A stretch of DNA of 64,000 nucleotides, from NCBI RefSeq assembly GCF_028826155.1, contig NZ_JAQGPN010000002.1, forward strand, positions 124,001 to 188,000. Reading direction: 5' to 3'. The notes beneath the pieces were generated by a model, which saw only the letters and a program-made list of their open reading frames with translations, made no database searches and was not told the origin of the DNA. Numbering within the stretch: position 1 is the stretch's first letter; the number at the start of each line of letters is the position of its first letter. Below, piece by piece: positions 45,814 to 56,685 of this stretch. Made by a program: the position numbers and the translations under genes. The stretch is from Mesorhizobium shangrilense (lineage in GTDB: Bacteria; Pseudomonadota; Alphaproteobacteria; Rhizobiales; Rhizobiaceae).

Positions 45814-46092
45814 TCAGTGAATTGCGATAATGCCGTCCACTGCCTTCCACACGGACGGCCGGATCAAGCGATGGTGGGCAACGCGCACCGAGTGCAGCGC
45901 GCCCTCCAGCGTTTCCTTCCAGTAGTCGAGGAAGCTGCGCAGTTCGGGAAAGTCGGGAGCCAGATCATACTCCTGCCAGACATAAAGCTGCAGCAGGCTG
46001 GGATGGTCGGGCATGCGGTAGTGAATCTCGGCAGTTGTCAGGCCGTACCCTTCCATCTGCATGCGGAACTCGCGGCCCACCACTGCAGCCAT
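45814..46092 (-). CDS. usg: Usg family protein
   Basis: 92 aa: MAAVVGREFRMQMEGYGLTTAEIHYRMPDHPSLLQLYVWQEYDLAPDFPELRSFLDYWKETLEGALHSVRVAHHRL. Matches the Usg family of alphaproteobacteria. The Y.MPDHP..LQ.Y.WQ..D..P.FP.L..FL.FW...LEG.LHSV pattern is nearly invariant. Biochemical role unknown. Start 46092 chosen by family length; 46119 is an alternative. Confidence 0.85.
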   Translation of the reverse strand: MAAVVGREFRMQMEGYGLTTAEIHYRMPDHPSLLQLYVWQEYDLAPDFPELRSFLDYWKETLEGALHSVRVAHHRLIRPSVWKAVDGIIAIH

Positions 46093-46111
46093 TCTCCGAC
46101 CTGTCCTCGCT

Positions 46112-46460
46112 TCATGCATCCAAACGTTGCCGTTCGGGTCGGCGCTTGGCCTCGTTTCGGTCTTGAAACGTCGAACTTGGCGCGTCGAGCCGCCGCAGCG
46201 CTTCCATGATGGCGTCAAATGAGACCGGCTGCCGGGCGCCCGGCGGCTGGCGCAGAGCCGGGCATGGATTCCGCTGCGCAGACGTCGGAAGCCCACGATG
46301 AGAGGACCGCTCGCTTTTCGCCAACGTCCAGCGCATCGTCGTTGAGAACGTCGTCTGGATGGTTGTAGTGGCGCGCCGGCGACAGCAGCCGGTCGAGCGT
46401 GAGGTCATTGGCTTCAGGCGCCAGTGACGGGATGATCGTCGAAAAGTCGGTTCGGCCCAT
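46112..46460 (-). pseudogene. conserved small protein, HYNHPDDVLNDDALD, frameshifted
   Basis: MGRTDFSTIIPSLAPEANDLTLDRLLSPARHYNHPDDVLNDDALDVGEKRAVLSSWASDVCAAESMP, then an extra C shifts the frame. The expected continuation, ALRQPPGARQPVSFDAIMEALRRLD, is in the next frame and ends at 46112. An AAAGGAGG site precedes the ATG at 46460. It is a common rhizobial hypothetical protein next to usg. A truncated product may still be made. Confidence 0.7.
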
Positions 46461-46622
46461 CGATATCCTCCTTTCCGGTTTGCCGTTCCAAAGCTCCGCT
46501 TCGATCTCGATTCGAGAAGCCGTGCATGGTGCCCGGCGCTTCTCCGATTTTGCTCGACGTCGTGACAATTTCAAGCCCCGCCGGACAGCCAGAACGGCAA
46601 ATAGCTGCATGTTTTCATGATG

Positions 46623-46649
46623 CTAGCGCTCGATAAAGGCGAGTGCCAA
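46623..46649 (+). promoter_or_regulatory. CIRCE-type HrcA operator upstream of groES-groEL copy 2
   Basis: CTAGCGCTC, nine bases (GATAAAGGC), GAGTGCCAA: a CIRCE inverted repeat with the correct 9-base spacer, about 160 bases upstream of groES. HrcA binding here would make the operon heat inducible. Confidence 0.85.
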
Positions 46650-46806
46650 AAAAATTCGCGGCGCCTCTTGAAATGCCAAAATCCGAAAACTAGCTCGAGA
46701 TGCGCGCGTTGCCTGATGAAGGGTCGCCACGCCCCACACCGGCCCGATATTGCCGGTCCGGTGTGGAGGAACTTCAAAATCTGTTTGTCCTTGAAGGAGA
46801 ACGAAA

Positions 46807-47121
46807 ATGGCGTTCCGTCCATTGCACGACCGTATCCTGGTCCGCCGCATCGAAGCCGACGAGAAGACGGCTGGCGGCATCATCATCCCCGATACTGCGA
46901 AGGAAAAGCCACAGGAAGGCGAGGTCATCGCAGTCGGCCCCGGCGCTCGGGACGACAGCGGGAAGCTGGTCGAGCTCGACGTGAAGGTCGGCGATCGCAT
47001 CCTATTCGGCAAATGGTCCGGCACCGAGATCAAGCTCGACGGCGAGGACCTGCTCATTATGAAGGAAAGCGACGTGATGGGCGTGATCGACCAGAGCGTC
47101 GCGTTCAAGAAGGCCGCGTGA
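46807..47121 (+). CDS. groES: 10 kDa co-chaperonin GroES
   Basis: 104 aa, complete. [46 protein letters not shown] includes the mobile loop ([14 protein letters not shown]) that contacts GroEL; it ends [17 protein letters not shown]. An AAGGAGAACGAAA site precedes the ATG. 60 bp upstream of groEL in one operon, downstream of a CIRCE operator. The only intact groES in the window, so it may serve both GroELs. Confidence 0.95.
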   Translation: MAFRPLHDRILVRRIEADEKTAGGIIIPDTAKEKPQEGEVIAVGPGARDDSGKLVELDVKVGDRILFGKWSGTEIKLDGEDLLIMKESDVMGVIDQSVAFKKAA

Positions 47122-47169
47122 TCGGGTTCAGAAGAAGCAATCCAGTCAACGAAAGCTGCCTAAATTTGA

Positions 47170-48810
<1,641 letters not shown>

Positions 48811-48877
48811 GGAAAAATAAGGTGTTCCGCGTCCCGTGGCGGGGCGCGGGCGCTTCATCAAGACAAGCGAGGTTTGA

Positions 48878-49099
48878 ATGAACATGATATCTGGCATCGG
48901 GTCGGTAACGTCTCCGACGCGCCCGCCGAGCGATTTTCTGGCCCATGAAACCGAGTGCCGCGTCGCCTTGAGACCCGCAATCGAGGGTCTGCTCGACATG
49001 GCCGTGTCCGCCGGCTGGAACCGGCGGACCGCGGCATCCACGCTCATGTTCCTCGCCGCGCAGCATGTGTCCGCAGCGAGGTCCGAAACCGAGACGTAG
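48878..49099 (+). CDS. conserved small protein, FLAHETECRVALRPAIEGLLD
   Basis: 73 aa: SDFLAHETECRVALRPAIEGLLDMAVSAGWNRRTAASTLMFLAAQHVSAARSE. A helical protein often seen near chaperonin or accessory genes in rhizobia (from memory, not searched). Lies 68 bp downstream of groEL copy 2 in the same direction, possibly in the same transcript. Function unknown. Confidence 0.65.
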   Translation: MNMISGIGSVTSPTRPPSDFLAHETECRVALRPAIEGLLDMAVSAGWNRRTAASTLMFLAAQHVSAARSETET

Positions 49100-49475
49100 A
49101 CGCAGCTGCCCTCCGGCCCAGGAGAGAATGAACGGAGCCCGAGGCAGCCGACCCAATGGCGGCCTTCGGTCAATAGACGAGACGCAATTTCGGCGTTTGA
49201 CGATGATCGCGTGTTTTGCAAGGCGGAAGACCACATTTTCGCAACCGAGGTCGCCGCTCGCGTTGCTCACAACTGCCGGCGGGCGCACGCCCGCGCCTGA
49301 ACGGCCCGATTAATGCCACCGCGACAGACATGGAGACAATCATGCTCGCTCCACGGCCTCTCTCACTCCCGGCTCTGCGTGAGGCGCAACGGTGGACAGC
49401 TCCCTCATGTCGATCGATCGCCGTGAGATACTCTGGGGTCCGGCTGCTACTATAGCACCGCCCGTTACAAACGGA
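49100..49475. other. no gene recognised
   Basis: Non-coding or degraded stretch; none of the frames looks like a known protein. Confidence 0.4.
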
Positions 49476-49748
49476 TCACACCACGGAGCACGTTCGAAGC
49501 ATAACGTAGTCGCGTCCCATGAATTGGTTTTCGAAGCGCTGGTCGCGCACCTCAATGCGCTTGAGCCATTTCGCATTCGCGATTCCATACCAGCCCGGCG
49601 CTATCAGCCGGAGCGGGAAGCCATTGTCGGGCGGCAGGGGAGTTCCGTTCATCTCGTAGCAAATGATGTTCTTCGGATCCATAGCTTCGGTGAGCGACAT
49701 GCTGCGCGCGAAATTCTGCTTGAACTTGACGTCGTCGACAGACCCGAT
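49476..49748 (-). pseudogene. C-terminal fragment of a molybdopterin oxidoreductase (sulfite oxidase family)
   Basis: The minus frame reads VDDVKFKQNFARSMSLTEAMDPKNIICYEMNGTPLPPDNGFPLRLIAPGWYGIANAKWLKRIEVRDQRFENQFMGRDYVML, the conserved sulfite-oxidase-like molybdopterin domain with the GFPLRLI.PGWYG signature. The Mo-cofactor-binding N-terminal part and the dimerisation domain are missing. Inactive fragment. Confidence 0.75.
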
Positions 49749-50453
49749 CCGGCATTATTTGATGATACTCGACTCTCTCATCCATTAAGGCGACCTCGCC
49801 AAGAACGGCGGCACGTAATCCATGAGACACCAGGCGGTCACGACACTGGAGAACATGAAGGCCGAGAAGTAGCGCCACGACAACATGCGCCAGCAGAGCC
49901 GCATCGGATGGCTCACCGCGGGCCTGATTATCCTGACGATCGTACAGGCTGGTATTGCGGTTTGGGGCGAACTAAGCCCGGACCCGGTCGCCATTCAGAC
50001 GGTTCGCCAAACGACGATTGACACCCTCTATCTTCCGGCAGCAGCCGAACAAGCGGCAGGGTTTCGGCGGAAAGGATGCTGGGCGGCGACAAGGGGGTCG
50101 GAAGCGGGATGGCAGCTATCCCAAGGCCGTACCCGGAAGCAGATGGTCCGCAGACGTGAAGAGTTTCGGGCGCCGGCAGGCGTACGAAAGTCCCCGAGGA
50201 AGGAACCCGCGGGCCACAGGCGACGGCTATGGGGATTTTGATCCGCGGCTGATGTCGGCGATGGCTGGAGCGTCGCCCGGAGGCATCGGGTTGGATGCGG
50301 ACGGACCGCTTCGCCTTTCAGCCCCGCGGCATTGTCGGCTCGTCGCGCGGCCGGATGCGCCCCTTGTGGCGTCGGCGATCATCGCGAGCGCGTGTGGATC
50401 CGTTGCCGGAGACTGGGCGCCTGCGGCTTGAGGCTGGGGTATGCCATGCCGGG
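49749..50453. other. no confident gene; left flank of IS91 element
   Basis: Short hydrophobic frames occur on both strands (for example a plus frame at 49885, LTAGLIILTIVQAGIAVWGEL), but none is recognised. Part of 50050-50453 is probably the non-coding end of the IS91 element. Confidence 0.35.
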
Positions 50454-51647
50454 TCATGGCCAGTTCTCCCGACTCGTTGCATGTGCATCTGGCGGCCCTC
50501 GCGGCTGTCGCCACCGTTCGAATACCTCGATGATGATCATGCGTCCGCCGCAGCAGGGGCACGGCGGGCGAAAGGCGTCCGGTTGGTCTGGGGGATCGTC
50601 ATGGGGCGGTGCGGTGACGTTCAACAGTTCGCGCGCCATCGCAATGCTGGCCTTGCGGGCGGAGCCGGCGAGCAGGCCGTAGTGGCGGATGCGGTGGAAG
50701 CCGGGCGGCAGGACATGGAGCAGGAAGCGGCGGATGAACTCGTCGGGGCCAAGCCTCATGACCTGCTGGCGATCGGCGCCGTCGCGACGGTAGTCCTTGT
50801 AGCGGAAGGTGACGCCGCTCGCGTCGAAGGCGATCAGACGGCTGTTCGAGATCGCGACCCGGTGCGTATAGCGCGACAGGTAGGCGAGCACCGCCGCCGG
50901 GCCGGCGAACGGCGCCTTGGCATAGACGACCCAGCGCTTTGTCCGGACGGGAGCAAGATGGCGCAGGAAAGCCTGCCGCTCGGCGAGGTGCGCCATGGTC
51001 CCGAAGAAGCCGAGCCGGCCGGCGTCGTGCAGTGCGACCAGCCGGGTGAGGAAGAACCGTCGGAACAGCTTGCCGAGCACGCGTACCGGAAGAAGGAAGG
51101 CCGGACGCGACGAGACCCAGCGCTTTCCGTCCGGCGCGATGCCGCCGCCCGGCACGATCATGTGCACGTGCGGATGGTGCGTCATCGCCGATCCCCATGT
51201 GTGGAGCACGGCGGTGATGCCGATGCGCGCGCCGAGATGCTGCGGATCGGCGGCGATGGTCAGCACCGTCTCCGATGCCGCCTTGAACAGCAGGTCGTAG
51301 ACGAGCGCCTTGTTCTGGAACGCGACGTCGGCGACCTCGGCGGGCAGCGTGAACACGACGTGGAAGTAGCCGACCGGCAAGAGGTCGGCCTTGCGTTCGG
51401 CAAGCCATGTCCGCGCCGCCGCGCCCTGGCACTTTGGGCAGTGCCGGTTGCGGCAGGAGTTGTAGGCGACCCGCCATTGGCCGCAGTCCTCGCAGGCCTC
51501 GACGTGACCGCCGAGCGCCGCGGTGCGGCAATGCTCGATCGCCGACATGACCTTGAGCTGGGCGAGGCTCAGATGGCCGGCATGGGCGGCCCTATAGGCG
51601 GGGCAGGCAGCACGGAAGATGTCGGCGACCTCGATCGAGGCGCGCAC
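50454..51647 (-). CDS. IS91-family transposase
   Basis: 397 aa. N-terminal zinc-ribbon (CEDCGQWRVAYNSCRNRHCPKCQGAAARTWLAERKADLLPV), the HUH-like motif in MTHHPHVHMIVPGGGI, and the later YLSRYTHRVAISNSRLIAFD and VTFRYKDYRR segments holding the catalytic Tyr region. GTG start at 51647, just after the integrase stop (51650). It ends with a C-terminal Cys motif (CPCCGGRMIIIE). Looks intact. Confidence 0.88.
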   Translation of the reverse strand: MRASIEVADIFRAACPAYRAAHAGHLSLAQLKVMSAIEHCRTAALGGHVEACEDCGQWRVAYNSCRNRHCPKCQGAAARTWLAERKADLLPVGYFHVVFTLPAEVADVAFQNKALVYDLLFKAASETVLTIAADPQHLGARIGITAVLHTWGSAMTHHPHVHMIVPGGGIAPDGKRWVSSRPAFLLPVRVLGKLFRRFFLTRLVALHDAGRLGFFGTMAHLAERQAFLRHLAPVRTKRWVVYAKAPFAGPAAVLAYLSRYTHRVAISNSRLIAFDASGVTFRYKDYRRDGADRQQVMRLGPDEFIRRFLLHVLPPGFHRIRHYGLLAGSARKASIAMARELLNVTAPPHDDPPDQPDAFRPPCPCCGGRMIIIEVFERWRQPRGPPDAHATSRENWP

Positions 51648-51649
51648 GC

Positions 51650-52558
51650 TCAGCCGTCGGGTGAGATCTCTTCCGGCTTGAACAGGCCGAGCTTGTCGAG
51701 CGGGCTCGTGACCGTGCGCACCGTGCGGGTTGCAACCTTGGTGTAGAAGGCGGTGCTGTTCAGCTTGGCGTGCCCGAGCAGGACCTGGATGATCCGGATG
51801 TCGGTGCCGTCCTCCAGCAGGTGGGTGGCGAAGCTGTGCCGCAGCGTGTGCGGCCCGATCCGCTTGGTAATGTCGGCGGCCTGCGCCGCCTCGACGACGA
51901 TACGATAGAGCTGCCGCGTGCTGATCGGCTTCATCGCATGCTGCCCCGGGAACAGCCAGCCGTCGCGATGCATCACGCCCTGCTGCCGACCGACCTTCCA
52001 CCACTCACGCAGGAGAGCGAGCAGATCCGCGGAGAGCATGGCGTTGCGATAGCGCCCGCCCTTGCCGCGCTCGACACGCAACAGCATGCGCTCGCTGTCG
52101 ACGTCGGCGACCTTCAGGGTCGAAACCTCGGCGACGCGCAAGCCCGCGCCATAGGCGACCGAGAGCGCGGCCTGGTGCTTGAGGCAGGTGGTGGCGTTGA
52201 GCAGCCGGGCGACCTCGTCGCGGCTGAGCACCACGGGCAGCTTGCGCGGGTGCGCCAGACGAACGAGCCTGCGCGCCAGATCGGGACGATCGAGCGTGTG
52301 GGTGAAGAAGAAGCGCAACGCCGACACGATCCCGTTCATCGTCGGCACGGGAACGCCGTCCTCTTGCTGCTCGATCTGGAACCGGCGCAGGTCGTCGGTG
52401 GTCGCTGTGTCTGGTGAACGCCCAAGGAATGTCGCCAGGCGTCCGATGTCGCGGAGATAGTTGCGCTGCGTCTCCCCTGAGAAACGCCGCATGTTCATGT
52501 CGTCCATCAGCCGCTGACGAAGTGGGCTGATCGGCACTTCGAGAACTGAATGAGGCAT
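51650..52558 (-). CDS. IS91-associated tyrosine recombinase/integrase
   Basis: 302 aa with an N-terminal SAM-like core-binding domain (RLMDDMNMRRFSGETQRNYLRDIGRLATFLGRSPDTAT) and a catalytic domain with Arg (AYGAGLRVAEV), HTLRHSFATHLLEDGTDIRIIQVLLGHAKLNSTAFYT giving His-x-x-Arg, His and the Tyr nucleophile. Full length. Typical companion gene of IS91-family transposases. Confidence 0.9.
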   Translation of the reverse strand: MPHSVLEVPISPLRQRLMDDMNMRRFSGETQRNYLRDIGRLATFLGRSPDTATTDDLRRFQIEQQEDGVPVPTMNGIVSALRFFFTHTLDRPDLARRLVRLAHPRKLPVVLSRDEVARLLNATTCLKHQAALSVAYGAGLRVAEVSTLKVADVDSERMLLRVERGKGGRYRNAMLSADLLALLREWWKVGRQQGVMHRDGWLFPGQHAMKPISTRQLYRIVVEAAQAADITKRIGPHTLRHSFATHLLEDGTDIRIIQVLLGHAKLNSTAFYTKVATRTVRTVTSPLDKLGLFKPEEISPDG

Positions 52559-52721
52559 GGTCAGGCTCCTTGTTGAAGAAGTCCTTCATGCTCTGCCCAC
52601 GCCGGGCGACGCTCAACGCAAGCGCGACGCCCGGCCCTGATCTCTACCTCAACCCGCAGGCGCCCTCCCGCGCAGCGGGTTCGTTCGTCGGCCCCTGTGC
52701 GGCGATGCTGGCGATCCCTTT

Positions 52722-52935
52722 TCACACCAGACTAGCCGTGCCTCCAGCAACGATGACCGTGACCATCGTCACGAACAGAAACACTGAAAATGGTGGCACC
52801 GCTGGGTCGATGGTGCCTACAGCCAAGCGGGCTACGAGGGCGACGGCGCACATGGCCGTGAACGCAGACGCCTTGCGAAGCCGACGGGTGAAGGGGCGGC
52901 CGCTTAGGATTGCGGTAGAGTGGTCATGAGGTAGC
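52722..52935 (-). pseudogene. N-terminal fragment of a DUF4118 sensor histidine kinase
   Basis: The minus frame encodes LSGRPFTRRLRKASAFTAMCAVALVARLAVGTIDPAVPPFSVFLFVTMVTVIVAGGTASLV, then a stop. It has two hydrophobic spans in the layout of DUF4118/KdpD-like membrane sensors (A.L.R..LG.IDP.VPPF..FL.A.M..IV.GG). The rest of the kinase is missing beyond 52722, where the IS91 region begins, so the insertion probably truncated it. Confidence 0.6.
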
Positions 52936-52936
52936 T

Positions 52937-53560
52937 CTACCGAAGCAGGCCCTCGAGATCGAAGTCCTCCCAACCTTTGAGCCGCGTTGAGATCGAGTCT
53001 CTGGTCTCTGCGCCGGATGCTGCTGTCTGCGTGGGTTTTCCGGCCCGGGTCCGCGCCGCCTTCCCTGCAGCACGGCGGCGGCTCTCGGCCGCGGCGACGG
53101 CATCCTGTTCCTGCCAAGCCGAAACAAGGTCCTGATCGAGCACGTCTTCGATGTGGCGTGGGTCGAAGACGTGAAACGTGATCTTGCGTGCCCGTCCGCG
53201 CAGCTTCACCGTCCGGGTTCCCGCGCTCTGCAGGCGGCCGTCCTTCAGCCATCGGTGACGTTCGGTCGAGGTGATTGCCAATATGTCCTCTACCTCCCGG
53301 GGAATGACCGGCAGGTCTTCGATGCCCGTGAGCGTATTCTCTACGATCTCAATTACGTCGCGAAAGTCATGGTCGTCATCCTCCGGCCCGCGCAGGACGA
53401 GCAGCCCAGCCTCGATATCAAGGCGCTTCCGGGTTGCCAGAGACAGTCGGGATCGCACCTCAAGAAGGATTCCCCTTGCGCGCACGCCGGATCCCAAGGT
53501 CGCCGCGGAAGGCAGGTTCCACTGGGCGATCAGCTTGTCTTTCTTTTGTCGTGGATCCAT
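52937..53560 (-). CDS. hypothetical protein with possible MerR/excisionase-like segment
   Basis: 207 aa (start MDPRQKKDKLIAQWNLPSA at 53560, GAGGGG upstream). The middle contains IPREVEDILAITSTERHRWLKDGRLQSAGTRTVKLRGRARKITFHVFDPRHIEDVL, reminiscent of a winged helix that chooses a DNA site; the C-terminal 60 residues are Ala/Arg-rich. Family not named by me. Lies between the IS91 element and the cardiolipin synthase gene, and may be a plasmid housekeeping gene. Confidence 0.55.
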   Translation of the reverse strand: MDPRQKKDKLIAQWNLPSAATLGSGVRARGILLEVRSRLSLATRKRLDIEAGLLVLRGPEDDDHDFRDVIEIVENTLTGIEDLPVIPREVEDILAITSTERHRWLKDGRLQSAGTRTVKLRGRARKITFHVFDPRHIEDVLDQDLVSAWQEQDAVAAAESRRRAAGKAARTRAGKPTQTAASGAETRDSISTRLKGWEDFDLEGLLR

Positions 53561-53796
53561 ACCCCTCAGATAGGAAGTGCTCACTCTCCGGTCGAGGTGA
53601 ATTGCGGTTTTCCGCGCGAACAATACTAGGTTCAACTGCCTGTTGCCGTCGCCTGCAGTCTGCCGGCCTGCGGGCGAGTTGAGCCAGGATGATGCTCCCC
53701 GTCGACCCTCAGCGTAGCCACGTCATAATTCTTGAAGGGGGTCGTTTTACTTTCTAAGTGGTCGGACGAATGACCTCGCGACTTGGGGGGAGGCAA

Positions 53797-55074
53797 ATGC
53801 GCCTGCACTTGATAATGAAAAGCGCATTCGCGTTTGTCTTATGCGCCGTGCTCTTCGTCGTCGTGCTGAACCTCGTCCCCGAGCGTCGGGACGTTCGACA
53901 ACCGATTCCTTTTGAATTCGCGGTTTCCGATCCGCAATTCCTGCGGACGATGAGCGGCATTTTTGAAGATGGTGTCACGTCGGGACACCAGATCGATACG
54001 CTCATCAATGGGGACGAAATTTTTCCCGCCATGCTCGGGGCTATCAAGGGCGCCGAAGACACCGTGAACTTCCTGACCTACATCTATTGGTCGGGCGAGG
54101 TTGCGGAGCAGTTCGCCAGCGCATTGGCGCGGAAGGCGACCGAAGGCGTGGCGGTCCGCGTCCTGCTCGACTGGGCTGGCTCCATTCCATTTGACCAACG
54201 GTTGATCGACAAGATGGAAGCCGCAGGGGTGAAGGTCCATCGCTTTCGACCTCTCAAATGGTATTCCATCGACAGGGTGAACAACCGTACCCACCGCAAG
54301 CTCCTGATTGTCGACGGGGTCTTGGGCTTCACTGGCGGAGTGGGGGTAGGCGACGAGTGGAAAGGAGATGCGCGGAACCCGGACGAGTGGCGGGACAACC
54401 ATTACCGTGTCCAAGGACCCGTAGTTTCGAAGATGCAGGCGGCTTTCGCGGAAAACTGGCTGGAAGCGACAAATGAAGTGCTGAAGGGAGACCGCTTCTA
54501 TCCCAAACAACGGGCAGCAGGCGCGCTGCTCGCGCAGCATGTCACGTCTTCACCAGCTGGAGGGTCCCAATCAATGCACCAAGCGATGCTGATGGCACTG
54601 GCCGCAGCCGAGCGCCACATCCGCATCGGAATGGGGTATTTTGCGCCGGACGAGGTGATGATCGCCCAGCTGCTTGATGCAAGACGGCGTGGTGTGGAAA
54701 TTGACGTTCTGATCCCCGGCGAGGAGATTGATGTACCGATCGTCCGGCGAGCCTCGCGCCACCAGTGGGGCCGGTTGTTGGAGGCAGGGATCAGGATCCA
54801 TGAGTATCTGCCAACCAATTATCACACGAAGGTGGTGATAGTTGACCAGCAATGGACAACCATTGGCTCTGCCAATTTCGACGAAAGATCGTTTCGCCTC
54901 AACGACGAAGCAAACATGAATGTCTTCGATCAAGGGTTTGCTCAGCGCCACATTGAGGACTTCAGTCGCGACCTTTCCCAGTCTCGTCAGGTCACGCTGC
55001 AAGCCTGGCAAAACCGGCCCCTGCTGGACAAGATTCGCGATTGGGGAGCGAACCTGCTGCGAACGCAAATTTGA
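53797..55074 (+). CDS. cardiolipin synthase / phospholipase D family protein
   Basis: 425 aa. An N-terminal signal/anchor (SAFAFVLCAVLFVVVLNLV) and two HKD motifs: HRKLLIVDGVLGFTGG near residue 165 and HTKVVIVDQQWTTIGSANFDERS near residue 342, the paired PLD active site. Such enzymes join or hydrolyse phospholipid head groups in the membrane, and here cardiolipin synthesis is likely. Start 53797 chosen for the GGGGGGAGG site just upstream; frame starts at 53758 and 53770 lack one. Confidence 0.9.
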   Translation: MRLHLIMKSAFAFVLCAVLFVVVLNLVPERRDVRQPIPFEFAVSDPQFLRTMSGIFEDGVTSGHQIDTLINGDEIFPAMLGAIKGAEDTVNFLTYIYWSGEVAEQFASALARKATEGVAVRVLLDWAGSIPFDQRLIDKMEAAGVKVHRFRPLKWYSIDRVNNRTHRKLLIVDGVLGFTGGVGVGDEWKGDARNPDEWRDNHYRVQGPVVSKMQAAFAENWLEATNEVLKGDRFYPKQRAAGALLAQHVTSSPAGGSQSMHQAMLMALAAAERHIRIGMGYFAPDEVMIAQLLDARRRGVEIDVLIPGEEIDVPIVRRASRHQWGRLLEAGIRIHEYLPTNYHTKVVIVDQQWTTIGSANFDERSFRLNDEANMNVFDQGFAQRHIEDFSRDLSQSRQVTLQAWQNRPLLDKIRDWGANLLRTQI

Positions 55075-55299
55075 TGGTGGAACCAGCCTCGACGACGGCC
55101 TCCGTTTGGCTTAGCCGATAGTAGGCGGCTGGTAAGCCGCTCCCACTTTTGTTCGCCAGCCGCCGGCGGCCGTCGCCCTGTCGGCCAGCCGGGCGGCCAT
55201 GCTGACACGTTCCACGTCGGCCTGATGCCGCGCTTCTGCGGAAGCCGGATGCATCCGCAACGCGGCCGCGATCTCAGGTCTGGCCCCCTCCAGCGGCGC

Positions 55300-56529
55300 T
55301 CACCCGGTCCTCGGCAGCGCTTTGTCCCTGGCCCGCAGCAACGCCATGAGGACGGGCCCGATGGAAAACTGCCCTGCCCTCGCCTTCTCGGTCAGGCTGC
55401 GCAGATAGCCGCCGGCGCTGGAGATGGCGTCGGCCCGCTGCAGGATGGCGGCGACGACGATGGCGGCGTCGGCCGGCCCCATGACCTCGCAGGCCTGGCG
55501 CCACGCATCAGGGCTGATCCCGAGCGCGGCGCGGGCAAGATCCGCGGTTGCCACCAGGCCCGCCCAGTCCGAAATGCCGTTTCGGGCGTAGTCGACGATG
55601 TCCGGGCAGGCGCGCAGCACAAGGCTTAGCGGGTAGGCTGACGTTTGGCGGTCCTGCGGCTGTTGCGGCAAGCGCTCCGCCTGTTCGGTTGGCGGCGTGG
55701 CTGCTCCCTGCTCCTTTTCGGAGCGAGGTTCAGATTCAAGGTAAAGGTTTGGGTTTGAATTCTGTTTGTGGCGCTCAGTCTGAGACTCATTGGCGCTCGT
55801 ATTCTGGGATTTAACGTGTCTTTCCAGGATGTTGCGGATTTCATCGGCGAGCTGCGCAAAGGCCTCCGCGAGCGGCTCGAGCTGGGCCGCCGTGGCCGTC
55901 CGCGGAATCCGGACAGCGAGGATGCGGTAGCGCTCGCGATAGGCTTGCCAGTCGCCGCGCATGCCTTCGTCCTGGCCGAGCTCGATCATCTTGCAGATGT
56001 CGCGGCGGCAGATGGTGAGGCGTTCGCGCAGCAGATGGAGCGTCCGGCGCTCGGCCCGCACCGCGTCGGCCAGCCGCTCGAACTCGGCCGCTCGGGCGAC
56101 GAGCGGGGTCAGGTCGAAGCCGAACGCCTGCTCGATCGCACCGCCCTGCCCCTTGCGGGCGAAGCGCTTGCCGTTCGGACTGTCGCGCCGCACGATCAGG
56201 CCGCACTCGACGAGCACGGCGAGATGGCGTCTGAGGGTCGCCGGGGCCATGCCGTGGGCGCGCAGCGACAGCTGGGCGTTGGACGGGAACACCAGGGCCC
56301 CCTCCCCCGAGAGTTCGGTGTCGGGATGGAAGGAGATCAGCGCCGACAGCACCGCCAGCGCGCGTTCGGTGGCGCCGAGCATGCTCCTGGCCTCGCAGAC
56401 GGCGCGAAACACGCGCCATTTGTCGACCACGGCGTCTGGCGGACAGGTTCTTGCGGTGCGCTGGCCGTTCACGGCGGCAAGCGACAGCGGCCTCGGCCCG
56501 AAGGGCGAAGCTGGGGTATGCGTTTGCAT
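55300..56529 (-). CDS. repC: plasmid replication initiator RepC
   Basis: 409 aa, the initiator of repABC plasmids, binding the origin inside its own gene. MQTHTPASPFG(P/R)RPLSLAAVNGQR...CPPDAVVDKWRVFRAVCEAR at the start is the family hallmark, followed by winged-helix segments (LSLRAHGMAPATLRRHLAVLVECGLIVRRDSPNGKRFARK) and a helical C-terminus (DIVDYARNGISDWAGLVATADLARAALGISPDAWRQACEVMG). Downstream of repB and the ctRNA region, whose product limits RepC synthesis. Confidence 0.95.
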   Translation of the reverse strand: MQTHTPASPFGPRPLSLAAVNGQRTARTCPPDAVVDKWRVFRAVCEARSMLGATERALAVLSALISFHPDTELSGEGALVFPSNAQLSLRAHGMAPATLRRHLAVLVECGLIVRRDSPNGKRFARKGQGGAIEQAFGFDLTPLVARAAEFERLADAVRAERRTLHLLRERLTICRRDICKMIELGQDEGMRGDWQAYRERYRILAVRIPRTATAAQLEPLAEAFAQLADEIRNILERHVKSQNTSANESQTERHKQNSNPNLYLESEPRSEKEQGAATPPTEQAERLPQQPQDRQTSAYPLSLVLRACPDIVDYARNGISDWAGLVATADLARAALGISPDAWRQACEVMGPADAAIVVAAILQRADAISSAGGYLRSLTEKARAGQFSIGPVLMALLRARDKALPRTG

Positions 56530-56587
56530 GGTCTTTCACCTTGTCTAAGGCAAAAGAAACCTGCCCGTCAAAACGACGTCCAACTGC

Positions 56588-56676
56588 TTGACAGTGATTC
56601 GTGGAAATGCGATTCTCGGGCTGCTAGACACTACGAGAGAGGCTTCCACGACGCAGTCGTTTGGGGGCCTTTTTCT
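56588..56676 (+). ncRNA. counter-transcribed antisense RNA (ctRNA, incA) with promoter and terminator
   Basis: In the repB-repC gap, on the strand opposite repC. TTGACA at 56588 and GATTCT at 56611 (17-base spacer) form a promoter. The transcript, starting near 56622, ends in a hairpin (AGGCTTCCACGAC paired with GTCGTTTGGGGGCCT, with G-U pairs) and TTTTTCTTTT at about 56669-56678. This is the standard place and form of the repABC ctRNA that controls RepC level and incompatibility. Confidence 0.8.
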
Positions 56677-56685
56677 TTTGCGGTT

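Larger units (their letters stand above)
50454..52558 (-). mobile_element. IS91-family element core (integrase + transposase)
   Basis: Two minus-strand genes, an upstream tyrosine integrase and a downstream IS91 (Y2-type HUH) transposase, are 2 bp apart, the usual alphaproteobacterial IS91 layout. The element ends lie outside the genes; the right end is probably near 52715, where a DUF4118 gene is cut. IS91 elements move by rolling-circle-like transposition without target duplication. Confidence 0.8.

Noticed and set aside
50295..51746. 483-codon plus-strand frame
   Set aside because: Antisense to the IS91 transposase, which has clear zinc-ribbon and HUH motifs.
55105..55299. short minus-strand frame following repC (MHPASAEARHQADVER...)
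   Set aside because: It continues the repC frame after its stop codon; no homologue is known to me and the RepC length is already complete, so it was left out.
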